This document shows, piece by piece, positions 36,136-43,945 of a stretch of 64,000 bases of DNA; the first letter of the stretch is position 1, and each line of letters starts with the position of its first letter. Source of the DNA: Marispirochaeta aestuarii (GTDB taxonomy: Bacteria; Spirochaetota; Spirochaetia; JC444; Marispirochaetaceae). The stretch is taken from the NCBI RefSeq assembly GCF_002087085.1, contig NZ_MWQY01000004.1, forward strand, positions 155,512 to 219,511, written 5' to 3'. Both the position numbers and the translations under genes were made by a program. Under the pieces are notes generated by a model. The model was given only the letters and a program-made list of their open reading frames with translations, had not been told where the DNA came from and did not search any database.

Positions 36136-37761
36136 TGATTCTTCTCCTTGGATCGATGTTTTTTTATCCCGGTACCAGAAAGACCTGTTCAATCGGGCCT
36201 CCGCCCCGCCGGCTGCAGGGCCAGCGGAACGTGGCAGTACGGCGGCGGCAGACAGAACGGCGGAGACCGCCAGAAGCAGGAAATCCAGCCAGGGGGAGGC
36301 TATGGGTAACACCGAATCGACAAACCAGTAATCCAGGCTTTGTATCCGGATATAGATTCCGACAAGGACTGCGGCAAACAGGAATTGTACGAGCCGGATC
36401 AGCCGGCGGCCTTCTCCTCTAAAACCGAAACTGCGGATGCCCGAAACAGTCTCTCGGATAATTGTCCATGTACGCCAGGATACCAGAAACAGCAGCAGGG
36501 TAATCATACCCCAGACCGCCTTCTGCAGCTCCACAATAATCCCCATTCCCGCTGGGGAAAGCCCGAGCCAGCTCGTCCAGTCCTTCAGGATACAGGCGAA
36601 ACCGGGCCACACCCGCTGACTATTGGAAAGAAGGACAATGCCGTCTCCGGTTTCGGGAATGGCGTGAAAGTCGGTCATCCAGCCCGAACCCTGCCCACCG
36701 TGGGATACGACCTTGAAAATTTTTTCCGGGTCGTTGGAATCGGACAGAAATTCAATAAAATGTCCCAGACCGTATCCGTCAAAAACAAATTTGTAGTAAC
36801 CGGACATCGACGATTCAGGAGCGTACATCTCCTCGATACTCCCGGTATCGAGAACCCCCTCGTACCTCGACGAAAAACCTGTCATTCCCGCAGCCGCGAA
36901 CTTTGCCACGTCATGGGCAGTACCAAATAGTCCACCCGCAGCCCGGTCAGGATATATGTAAACCGGAAACTCTTCTCCCTGCAGTCCGTATCCTTTTGCA
37001 GCAGGCGGATAAAAGGTCTCGCTCCATTCGAAGCTGGCGGAAGTCATACCCAGCGGATCAAGGATCTCCCGCTTCATGTAGCTGGAAAAATCGTGTCCGC
37101 TTACCTCCTCTATAAGGAGTTCAAGAATGTTGAATGCCGTATTGGAATAGGAGAACGTCGAACCCGGTCCCTGAAAAAGATGCGCGTCTTTGTTAAGAAT
37201 TTCCTTCAGTGTCGGTATGTTCTCCGCCGTCGGCTCATAGGTATTTCCGATAGTACCAAGAGGCATTCCGGAACTGCCGTTTAACAGCCTGCGAACGCTT
37301 ACCTTTTCCTCATTAAAATTACTCTCCGGTATGGTCCAGGATGCAATATAGTTCCGGACAGAAGCATCGAGGTCTATACGCCCCTGTTCCGCAAGCTTCA
37401 TTACTCCCCAGGCCGTTACCGACTTTGAAATGGATTCCATGCGGAACCAGGTGTCCAGGGTTAATCTGCGACCGGTTTTCAGGTCCGCAAAACCATAGGC
37501 TCTGCTCCAGACGGGCTCGCCCTTCTGCAGCAGTACCAGCGCGAATCCCGGGACCTCATAGTCCCGCATGATTGCGCTTATTCGATCGTCAAGGTGAGCG
37601 GTTAACTCCGCTACTGAAGCACGCGCCGGTACGTCTCCGGCGAAAAAAACCTTTGCGGAAAATAAAAGCGGAGCCAGGGAAACAAGCAGGATAAGGGAAA
37701 AAGATATCCAGATACCTCGTTTTCCTGATGTGCCCTCATGTCGTTCCGCCTTCGATTTCAG
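35758..37761 (-). CDS. Class C beta-lactamase-type serine hydrolase with membrane helices, in frame with RidA
   Basis: The N-terminal domain has the serine hydrolase motifs SISK (S110 and K113 counted from 37761), FSYSNTAFN and VSHGGQGSGW. Three membrane helices follow, then a linker, then a complete RidA domain with no stop between. The first ATG is at 37569, but the frame continues upstream through a convincing signal peptide (Lys/Arg, then ISFSLILLVSLAPLLFSA). No ATG, GTG or TTG occurs there. A CTG at 37761, six bases after GGGAGG, is the best candidate start. The preceding stop in this frame is the TAG that ends the EamA gene. Without the extension the protease-like domain would not be exported, so I favour the CTG start. 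Confidence 0.6.
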   Translation of the reverse strand: MKSKAERHEGTSGKRGIWISFSLILLVSLAPLLFSAKVFFAGDVPARASVAELTAHLDDRISAIMRDYEVPGFALVLLQKGEPVWSRAYGFADLKTGRRLTLDTWFRMESISKSVTAWGVMKLAEQGRIDLDASVRNYIASWTIPESNFNEEKVSVRRLLNGSSGMPLGTIGNTYEPTAENIPTLKEILNKDAHLFQGPGSTFSYSNTAFNILELLIEEVSGHDFSSYMKREILDPLGMTSASFEWSETFYPPAAKGYGLQGEEFPVYIYPDRAAGGLFGTAHDVAKFAAAGMTGFSSRYEGVLDTGSIEEMYAPESSMSGYYKFVFDGYGLGHFIEFLSDSNDPEKIFKVVSHGGQGSGWMTDFHAIPETGDGIVLLSNSQRVWPGFACILKDWTSWLGLSPAGMGIIVELQKAVWGMITLLLFLVSWRTWTIIRETVSGIRSFGFRGEGRRLIRLVQFLFAAVLVGIYIRIQSLDYWFVDSVLPIASPWLDFLLLAVSAVLSAAAVLPRSAGPAAGGAEARLNRSFWYRDKKTSIQGEESMRYINTNKAPAAVGPYSQAVLSGNTLYVSGQIPFVPDTMTLVSEKVEEQAKQSLANIQAIIEAGGFVLTDVVKCTVFLTDMNDFAAVNTVYADFFGDHKPARCAVEVSRLPKGAQVEIDAVCEKN

Positions 37762-37779
37762 ATCAGACCTCCCCGTCTG

Positions 37780-38664
37780 CTAATCCTCCGGCGCCAGCCG
37801 GAGCTGATACAGGGCAATCAGGCCCAGAGCCAGAACCATTCCCAAAATCTGTACGGGTCCCAGGGGCTCTCCCAGAAGCAGGAAACCCCAGAGCATGGTC
37901 AGCATGGGCTGTATCAAGAGCAGCAGGCTCCCCCGGTGGGAGGGAAGCCGGGTTATGTTGGTTTTTATCAGGATCCATCCCATACTCTGGGAGAGCAGGG
38001 CCATCAGGACCAGGAAGAGCTGACTCCTCCAGGAGCTAACGATAAAATCGACCTGTTCAACAACGGCACCGTAGGTACCCACGAACGCACCGGTCACCGC
38101 CATGAACACCGCCAGGGAGAGGATCTCGGGGTAGCCTTTCCCGGCCTTCATCTTCGCAAAGCGCAGACCCAGCAGATAACCGGAGTAAGCAATCCCCACG
38201 AGAATCCCGAGAAAGAATCCGATCCCCGGAGAGACCAGGACCTGGATGGTCGGGATCGTAAGAAAAAGGCCCAGAAAAATAAAGGGGATGAGCAGCGGAA
38301 ACCAGGGAGAAATACGCTCCTTGAAAAAGAAGAAGCCGAAGATGGTCACAAAAATGACCTGGCTGTTGGCCATAATGGTGGCAGGCCCCGCGCCGATGTA
38401 CAGAATGGTCTTGTGCCATATTATCAGATCCGCCGCAAGGGCGAGCCCTCCCCAGAGGGCCGGAACCAGCCAGCGCCAGGATGCGCCCCGCAGTTCCCCC
38501 CGGACGAGGGCAATACCGAAGAGAAAAATCGATGAGTAAAAACAGCGATAAAAGGCGCTGACCGTGGAGTCCACCGCGGCGAGCTTGACGAAAATCGCTG
38601 AAAAACTGATACACAGTACCCCGGACAGAAGCCCGACGTACTTTTTACTGGAGGTCGCCTGCAT
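37780..38664 (-). CDS. EamA/DMT-family transporter
   Basis: The protein is about 294 residues from the ATG at 38664 (MQATSSKKYVG); an earlier in-frame start at 38769 would overlap the PIN toxin gene and add a tail without hydrophobic character. It has ten membrane helices in two EamA repeats, with GLLSGVLCISFSAIFVKLAA early and PMLTMLWGFLLLGEPLGPVQILGMVLALG near the end. Such carriers export metabolites or amino acids. Its TAG stop is in the same frame as the following serine hydrolase. Confidence 0.87.
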   Translation of the reverse strand: MQATSSKKYVGLLSGVLCISFSAIFVKLAAVDSTVSAFYRCFYSSIFLFGIALVRGELRGASWRWLVPALWGGLALAADLIIWHKTILYIGAGPATIMANSQVIFVTIFGFFFFKERISPWFPLLIPFIFLGLFLTIPTIQVLVSPGIGFFLGILVGIAYSGYLLGLRFAKMKAGKGYPEILSLAVFMAVTGAFVGTYGAVVEQVDFIVSSWRSQLFLVLMALLSQSMGWILIKTNITRLPSHRGSLLLLIQPMLTMLWGFLLLGEPLGPVQILGMVLALGLIALYQLRLAPED

Positions 38665-38687
38665 TCCTGTTTCCCGTATTTCCTGAT

Positions 38688-39101
38688 TTATTCCACAAAA
38701 GGATTGATTATCCGTATACCCGAATAGAACTGCCCGGTGTTGAGATCCTCGGAATAGATGGCATCGCATTCGGCAGATTCTGCGTTACTGACAATACATG
38801 CATCCCAGAAGTTTATACCATAGGTCTTCCGTATTTCTACCGCCCTTCTTATCATTGAAGAAGATTGAGTAACAAGCTCAATCTTTTCAAGAAGATGCAG
38901 TTGCCGTAAAACAACCTCCTCTGACTGCCCGAGTTTTCCCACCGCCACATTAGCGTACTCCTGCAGGACCTGTGTAGAGATGACTCCTTCCCCGCTTTTC
39001 ATAAGACCGGAAATCAGATCCACCGCCTGTCTCTGCTTGTCAGGGTCCCGTTTATCGTTTGCATATACCAGAATATTCGTATCAATGAAGAACTTGGCCA
39101 T
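38688..39101 (-). CDS. PIN-domain toxin, VapC family
   Basis: The protein is 137 residues from the ATG at 39101. PIN acidic residues appear in KFFIDTNILVYAND, the VISTQVLQEYANVAV region, GINFWDACIVSNAE and YSEDLNTGQ. Like other VapCs it should be a Mg-dependent endoribonuclease. Ten bases separate it from the upstream antitoxin gene. A longer frame to 39215 lacks a good start and runs into the antitoxin. Confidence 0.85.
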   Translation of the reverse strand: MAKFFIDTNILVYANDKRDPDKQRQAVDLISGLMKSGEGVISTQVLQEYANVAVGKLGQSEEVVLRQLHLLEKIELVTQSSSMIRRAVEIRKTYGINFWDACIVSNAESAECDAIYSEDLNTGQFYSGIRIINPFVE

Positions 39102-39111
39102 GGAGTATCCC

Positions 39112-39339
39112 TTATCTCCTGTACTCTTCTTCCCGGTTGAAATGGTAATCAGGAGGAGATTCCCCGGCATAGTCAGAGCATATTGACTCGAACTCCCGGG
39201 CAGCCGAGAGAGCATCCATTTCGTTGGTTATATGTTCAAGATGCCGGCGTATTATATTATTCAGGGTGGAATTGTGCCGTTTAGCGTATTCCCGGGCCTT
39301 TCGTATCAGTTCTTCGTCTGCAGAAAGGGTTATATTCAT
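39112..39339 (-). CDS. Antitoxin of ribbon-helix-helix type
   Basis: The 75-residue protein begins MNITLSADEELIRKAREYA, a ribbon-helix-helix start, followed by RHNSTLNNIIRRHLEHI and a C-terminal DYHFNREEEYRR tail. The ATG at 39339 has GAGGGGA ahead of it. It immediately precedes the PIN-domain toxin in transcription, the usual VapBC order. Confidence 0.8.
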   Translation of the reverse strand: MNITLSADEELIRKAREYAKRHNSTLNNIIRRHLEHITNEMDALSAAREFESICSDYAGESPPDYHFNREEEYRR

Positions 39340-39472
39340 AGCATCCCCTCTATGTGGTATATGTGCACACATAATACTATCAAAACATAAGTATATCAAG
39401 ATAATAAGCAGGATTGTAATTGGACAGGAAATCATTTACCCTGAGTTCCAGGAAGAATCCAAAGGAGTTTCA

Positions 39473-40522
39473 ATGTCGCTGAAGGAGATACGGCTCACAT
39501 CCATGACTGCCGCTGCCGGTTGAGCGGCCAAGAGGGGGTCATCCTCCCTGGCGCAGGTGCTGCAGCCATTAGCCGGAATGTTCTCTGATATGGAGAACGA
39601 CAACTTGATCATAGGACTCGAAATCAGTGACGATGCCGCCGTGTACCGCCTGGGGGAGGACAAGGCGGCCATCCTTACGGTGGATTTCTTTACCCCCGTG
39701 GTGGACGACCCCTACAGCTACGGCGCCGTTGCAGCGGCAAACGCCATGAGCGATATCTACGCCATGGGAGGCGAGGTCGCGGTGGCCCTGAATATCTGCG
39801 CCTTCCCGGCGGAGATGGACGAAGGAATAATCACGGAAATCATGCGGGGAGGCGCGGAAAAGGTCAAAGAGGCCGGCGGAATCCTCGCAGGGGGCCATAC
39901 CGTAGACGACCGGGAACCCAAGTACGGGCTGTCGGTCATGGGATTCGCCCATCCTGATGCAATCATGACCAAGGGCGGAGCTCGCCCCGGGGACAGGCTA
40001 ATCCTCACCAAGGCCCTTGGTTCAGGCATTATTACCACCGCGGCGAAAAGCCGGAAGGCCGATACCCTCCACGTCGAAGAAGCAGTCCGCAGCATGATGA
40101 AACTGAATAAAGACGCCGCGAGAATCCTGGTGGACCATGAAATAAAGGGCTGTACAGATATTACCGGTTTCGCGCTGCTGGGTCACACCTTCGAAATAGC
40201 GGAAAAGAGCGGAGTGAGGATACAGCTGTCCGCATCTTCCCTGCCCTTTCTGGATGGCTCCATGGAATACGCCGACGAATGGCTCTTTCCCGGGGGAACC
40301 GGAAAGAACAAACGCGCCTATGAAGAGCACATCAGTTTCGCGGCTTCAATAGAAGAAGAGATGCGCCACCTCATGTTTACACCGGAAACCTCCGGCGGCC
40401 TGCTGGCGGCGGTCCCTGCGGGGAAGATACAGGAGGTCCTTGCCGCCTTTCAAAAGACCGGAAGCTTCTGCAGGGTAATCGGGGAGGTGGTGGAAGGATC
40501 AGGGATCGAGGTCACCCCCTAA
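39473..40522 (+). CDS. selD: Selenide, water dikinase; itself a selenoprotein (Sec17 encoded by UGA)
   Basis: The true gene starts at ATG 39473 (AAAGGAG upstream) and reads through UGA at 39521-39523. This gives 349 residues with MTAAAG-U-AAKRGSS, exactly matching the SelD active-site region where E. coli has Cys17 and many selenoproteins of this family have Sec17. Lys20 is also in place. Later motifs include LTVDFFTPVVDDPY, GGHTVDD and TDITGFALLGH. SelD makes selenophosphate from selenide and ATP. A stem-loop with a GGGTC-containing loop lies at 39527-39552. Simple gene calling would start at 39557 and lose the active site. selB is convergent, 10 bases away. Confidence 0.93.
39527..39552 (+). 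promoter_or_regulatory. Bacterial SECIS element in selD
   Basis: GCCA (39527-39530) pairs with TGGC (39549-39552), and GAGG (39532-39535) pairs with CCTC (39543-39546). The loop GGGTCAT carries the GGU-type bases that SelB recognises. The element starts 4 bases after the UGA, in the usual place for bacterial SECIS. Confidence 0.75.
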
Positions 40523-40532
40523 AATGAGGATT

Positions 40533-42329
40533 TCAGCACACAACCCGGCTGTCCCCGTCGCGTCTTACCAGACCTTTTTCTTCCATCTTGTTTAAAAAGG
40601 GAATCATGTATCTCCGGGTAAGACCGGTCTTTTCCTTTGCTTCGGGGATGGAGAAGGATGTTCCCGCATCGAGCCCTTCGAGTATAACCCGGGCCAGGGC
40701 GTCGAAGCTCTCCCTGCTGAAATAGATATCCCCCTCCAGGGCCACGACTTTCTCCATACGCGCCAGGTTGCGCAGTTCCGATCGTGCTCCGGGGTCCGGT
40801 ATCTCCTTCAGCTGCAGTCCCGCATTTTTCTGTTTCTCCAGCATATTCATGATCTTTTTTGCCAGGGGAGACAGGCCGTAATCCCCGTCAAGCTGTTCCG
40901 GTGAGATCAGTATACGGTCCTTCTGTACAATTCTGTAGGTGGTCAATCCCCGGTCGATAAGATATTCCTTGATCTCCAGGGGAATATCCCCGGATTGAAG
41001 ATACTCGGCCTTTCCTGCACCGCCGGGTTTCGAGCAGAGCCGGGTCAGCCTGTCGGCCTCCTTCAGAAGAAAGTCTTCCAGAACCACCGTGCTCTGAACT
41101 TCCCGTGTTTTCAGGGACCGGGTTGCGGCAAACTGTTTTATTGTCCGCTTTTGTGCCCCGGAAGCATAGGTAAACCAGCCCTTCAGCATGAAGCGCAGAA
41201 CGGCCTCATCACTTATCGCCTCCGGAACGGGATAGTCCTTCAGAATTTCGGCAAGCCGGATTCTGAAATGCCGGTCCGTCTCTCCCGCCCATATAAAACG
41301 ACCCTTTCCCAGTATGTGATACCCCCCCTGCTGGATAAACAGACAGGGATCGAAACTGCCAACCGGGATCTTTTCATTCAGTACAATCCTGGCAAAACCT
41401 TCAGTCTTCAGGAAATGTATGGTGCCGATATAGTGGCCCGTACCGCTGGCGATCTCCAGCTCCATATGATTTCGAATGGCCCTGCGGCTTTCATCCAGGG
41501 CCTCCCACTGAATAATGAACTCCCTCTCGCAGCTGAAGTCCGCCGGGTCCCTGGCGGCGACACATCCCCGGGATACCTCTTCCTTTTTTATGCCCTGAAG
41601 GTTGCAGGCAACCCGGGAAACAGGGTACGCCGTCTTCAGGGAACTGTAATAGGATTGAATGCCCCGTATTTTCGCCGTGAGACCTCCGGGCAGAATGCTG
41701 ATCTCATCCCCTTCGGAGAGCTCGCCCCCCGCCAGGGACCCGGTTACGACCGTACCCGATCCCTTTATGGTAAATACCCTGTCCACGTGAAAAAACGCGG
41801 AGCCCCCCGTTTTGGACGCGGGCATCCTGCGGAGAACCTCCACCAGAGCAGCGCGCAGGGTATCGATCCCTTCACCGGTCAGGGAGGATACGGGAATTAT
41901 GCTGATCTCTTTCCTGAAGATGCGAACCAGATTCTCCTGAACCAGTTCGCTCACCAGCTCGCGGAACTCATCGTCAATTGTATCGACCTTGGTAAGGGCA
42001 CAGATGACCTCCCCAATGCCCATTGCCTCGAGCACCCGGGCGTGGTCGTCGGTCTGCTGCATCCAGCCCTCGTTCCCGGCAACCACCAGTACGGCGCAGG
42101 AGAGGCTCCAGGCGCCGGCGACCATGTTCCGGATAAAGCGCTCGTGCCCGGGGACGTCGATGACTCCCACCGCTTCGCCTTCGGGGGTCTCGAAATGGGC
42201 GAATCCCAGGTCAATGGTCATTCCCCGTTTTTTTTCCTCCGGAAGTCTGTCGGCGTTGATTCCCGTAAGGGCCTGTATAAGTGCCGTTTTGCCGTGATCC
42301 ACATGACCGGCGGTTCCTATTATGTGCAC
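40533..42329 (-). CDS. selB: Selenocysteine-specific elongation factor SelB
   Basis: The 598-residue protein has an EF-Tu-like GTPase (GTAGHVDHGKTALIQALTG P-loop, DVPGHERFI, LTKVD) and beta-barrel domains. The C-terminal part has winged-helix repeats that bind the SECIS loop (ending in IPEAKEKTGLTRRYMIPFLNKMEEKGLVRRDGDSRVV). It delivers Sec-tRNA to UGA codons preceding a SECIS hairpin, both of which occur in this window. It starts 3 bases after the end of selA and is co-transcribed with it. Confidence 0.96.
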   Translation of the reverse strand: MHIIGTAGHVDHGKTALIQALTGINADRLPEEKKRGMTIDLGFAHFETPEGEAVGVIDVPGHERFIRNMVAGAWSLSCAVLVVAGNEGWMQQTDDHARVLEAMGIGEVICALTKVDTIDDEFRELVSELVQENLVRIFRKEISIIPVSSLTGEGIDTLRAALVEVLRRMPASKTGGSAFFHVDRVFTIKGSGTVVTGSLAGGELSEGDEISILPGGLTAKIRGIQSYYSSLKTAYPVSRVACNLQGIKKEEVSRGCVAARDPADFSCEREFIIQWEALDESRRAIRNHMELEIASGTGHYIGTIHFLKTEGFARIVLNEKIPVGSFDPCLFIQQGGYHILGKGRFIWAGETDRHFRIRLAEILKDYPVPEAISDEAVLRFMLKGWFTYASGAQKRTIKQFAATRSLKTREVQSTVVLEDFLLKEADRLTRLCSKPGGAGKAEYLQSGDIPLEIKEYLIDRGLTTYRIVQKDRILISPEQLDGDYGLSPLAKKIMNMLEKQKNAGLQLKEIPDPGARSELRNLARMEKVVALEGDIYFSRESFDALARVILEGLDAGTSFSIPEAKEKTGLTRRYMIPFLNKMEEKGLVRRDGDSRVVC

Positions 42330-42332
42330 GGA

Positions 42333-43679
42333 CTATCCTCCCAGTAGATTCTGCAGCTCCGCCCGGATGCGGGGAATATCCTCCGGCTGAATAGTCGCCA
42401 GGTTCAGCTGGACCCTGTCTTCGGAGATTATCCCGATGATGGGGGGATCGGCGTTCCGCAGAGCCCTGAGAATTGTGTCCGCCTTCCGTCCGATATTGAT
42501 CTGTACCGACAGGGATGGAAAGCTCTCATCAGGAGCCGAGCCGCCTCCGCTTGTAAGGGTGGATTCAACAACGGAGGCTTTGCTCCGGTCGATGCCCTGG
42601 AGAATCTTCCGTCCCCGGCTCTTCAGTTCCCGCATACTCAGAACGAGGGTCTCGGCAACCATGCTGTTCTGACCGTTCAGACGCCGGACCAAGCCGGCCT
42701 CCAGGAGGGAGTAGACCGCCTTTCCGGGCCGGAAGACCCGCATAAGGGGGTGCCGCTCCAGCTTCGCGATCAGCACCTTCCTTCCGACAATAATCCCCGC
42801 CTGGGGGCCGCCCAGAACCTTGTCGCCGGAAAAGCAGACCAGATCCGCACCGTCATGCAGATGGGTCCGGACGGATATCTCGCCGGGCAGCGCTTCGTCA
42901 ATGACCCCGGACCCCTGGTCCACGCAGAGAAGGACCGTATCCGGCCTGATCCGGGCAAGTTCCCTGACTGTCGGGGAGTCGGTAAACCCGCGAATGGCGA
43001 AATTGGAACGGTGAACCGACAGAATCATCGCGGTCTCATCGGAAAAGGCCGAGAGGTAATCCTCCCGGGTACTGATGTTCGTTGTGCCGATCTCCACGAG
43101 GCGGGCGCCGGATTGCTGAAGAATCTCCGGGATCCTGAATCCACCCCCGATCTGCACCTGCTCTCCCCGGTTTACAATGACCTCCCGGTCCCGGGCAAAG
43201 GTCTGCAGGATAAGAAAAACCGCCGCAGCGTTATTGTTTACGATCAAGGCGTCCTCCGACCCCACCAGCCGTGAAACCAGCAGAGGGATCAGCCCCTTTC
43301 TTTTACCCCGCTTGCCGGTTTTCAGGTCGAATTCCAGATTGGAGTACGAGCAGTTGATCTCCTCCGCTTCCCGCCATACCTCCCGCAGAATGGGAGCCCG
43401 CCCCATATTGGTGTGGATGATGATTCCTGTGGCGTTTATCACCTTCTGTAGCTTTTCTTTTCCGATTACTCCGCATTCCGCAAGAAGCCTCTCCAGGACT
43501 TCAGAAAAAGGGGGAACCTCACTGTCGCCCTTCAGTACCGAACGCCGGACACCGTCCACAACGCTACGGGCGAGCTCTGCTACCACGGGTCTTCCCAGGT
43601 TTTCAATATACTTTTCTACCCCGGGATCCTGCAGGAGTGTTTCGATCTGGGGGAGCGCTGCAAGCTGATGTTTTTTCAT
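42333..43679 (-). CDS. selA: L-seryl-tRNA(Sec) selenium transferase
   Basis: The 448-residue PLP enzyme has an N-terminal tRNA-binding domain (HQLAALPQIETLLQDPGVE), then the fold-type I core. The Schiff-base lysine is in CFSGDKVLGGPQAGIIVG, and the family motifs INATGIIIHTNMGRAPI and IVNNNAAAVFLIL are present. It converts seryl-tRNA(Sec) into selenocysteinyl-tRNA using selenophosphate. It starts 10 bases downstream of the tRNA-Sec gene, so tRNA and mRNA probably come from one transcript. Confidence 0.96.
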   Translation of the reverse strand: MKKHQLAALPQIETLLQDPGVEKYIENLGRPVVAELARSVVDGVRRSVLKGDSEVPPFSEVLERLLAECGVIGKEKLQKVINATGIIIHTNMGRAPILREVWREAEEINCSYSNLEFDLKTGKRGKRKGLIPLLVSRLVGSEDALIVNNNAAAVFLILQTFARDREVIVNRGEQVQIGGGFRIPEILQQSGARLVEIGTTNISTREDYLSAFSDETAMILSVHRSNFAIRGFTDSPTVRELARIRPDTVLLCVDQGSGVIDEALPGEISVRTHLHDGADLVCFSGDKVLGGPQAGIIVGRKVLIAKLERHPLMRVFRPGKAVYSLLEAGLVRRLNGQNSMVAETLVLSMRELKSRGRKILQGIDRSKASVVESTLTSGGGSAPDESFPSLSVQINIGRKADTILRALRNADPPIIGIISEDRVQLNLATIQPEDIPRIRAELQNLLGG

Positions 43680-43688
43680 ATTCCCTTT

Positions 43689-43776
43689 CGGAAGAGGGAG
43701 GAATCGAACCTCCCGACGCTTCTACACGCCCAACGGTTTTGAAGACCGCGAAGACCACCAGATCTTATCAACTTCC
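43689..43776 (-). tRNA. selC: tRNA-Sec (anticodon UCA)
   Basis: An 88-nt tRNA with the special selC shape. The D stem is 6 bp with a 4-base loop (AAGATC-TGGT-GGTCTT), the anticodon loop is CTTCAAA giving UCA, the extra arm is long, the T arm is GGAGG-TTCGATT-CCTCC, and the discriminator is G. CCA is not encoded. The outer acceptor pairs GGAAG/CTTCC are sound, but on inspection the next two positions do not pair, which is unusual. It is followed directly by selA. Confidence 0.93.
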
Positions 43777-43782
43777 GAAAAG

Positions 43783-43811
43783 ATTTTAGTAACTCACTAT
43801 AATGCTGTCAA
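43783..43811 (-). promoter_or_regulatory. Promoter of selC-selA-selB
   Basis: On the minus strand TTGACA (43811-43806) and TAAAAT (43788-43783) are 17 bases apart and end 6 bases before the tRNA 5' end. This is a near-consensus sigma-70 promoter, suiting stable RNA expression with readthrough into selAB. Confidence 0.75.
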
Positions 43812-43841
43812 GGAAACTAATAATTATTCTCAAAAAATTCC

Positions 43842-43871
43842 TTGCTTTATTATTGAGAATGATTACAATAA
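43842..43871 (+). promoter_or_regulatory. Promoter with overlapping dyad upstream of the selenoperoxiredoxin
   Basis: TTGCTT (43842-43847) and TACAAT (43864-43869) with 16-base spacing form a plausible promoter. An inverted repeat with TTATTG at 43850-43855 and CAATAA at 43866-43871 overlaps the -10 box. AT-rich dyads of this kind resemble Fur/PerR-family sites. A second AT-rich stretch (TAATAATTATT, near 43819) lies upstream. Regulation by peroxide is an inference. Confidence 0.45.
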
Positions 43872-43945
43872 AGAAAGAACAAAACTTAGTTCTTGTCTCT
43901 CTGTTCCGGGCATTCCGGCGCGGGAGCAAGAGGGAGGAGGCAGAA

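Noticed and set aside
40995..42347. 450-codon open frame on the plus strand
   Set aside because: Antisense to selB, which is clearly real; the frame has no recognisable motif.
43802..43945. Upstream in-frame starts for the peroxiredoxin
   Set aside because: They would place the promoter and dyad inside the gene; the ATG at 43946 has a much better ribosome-binding site.
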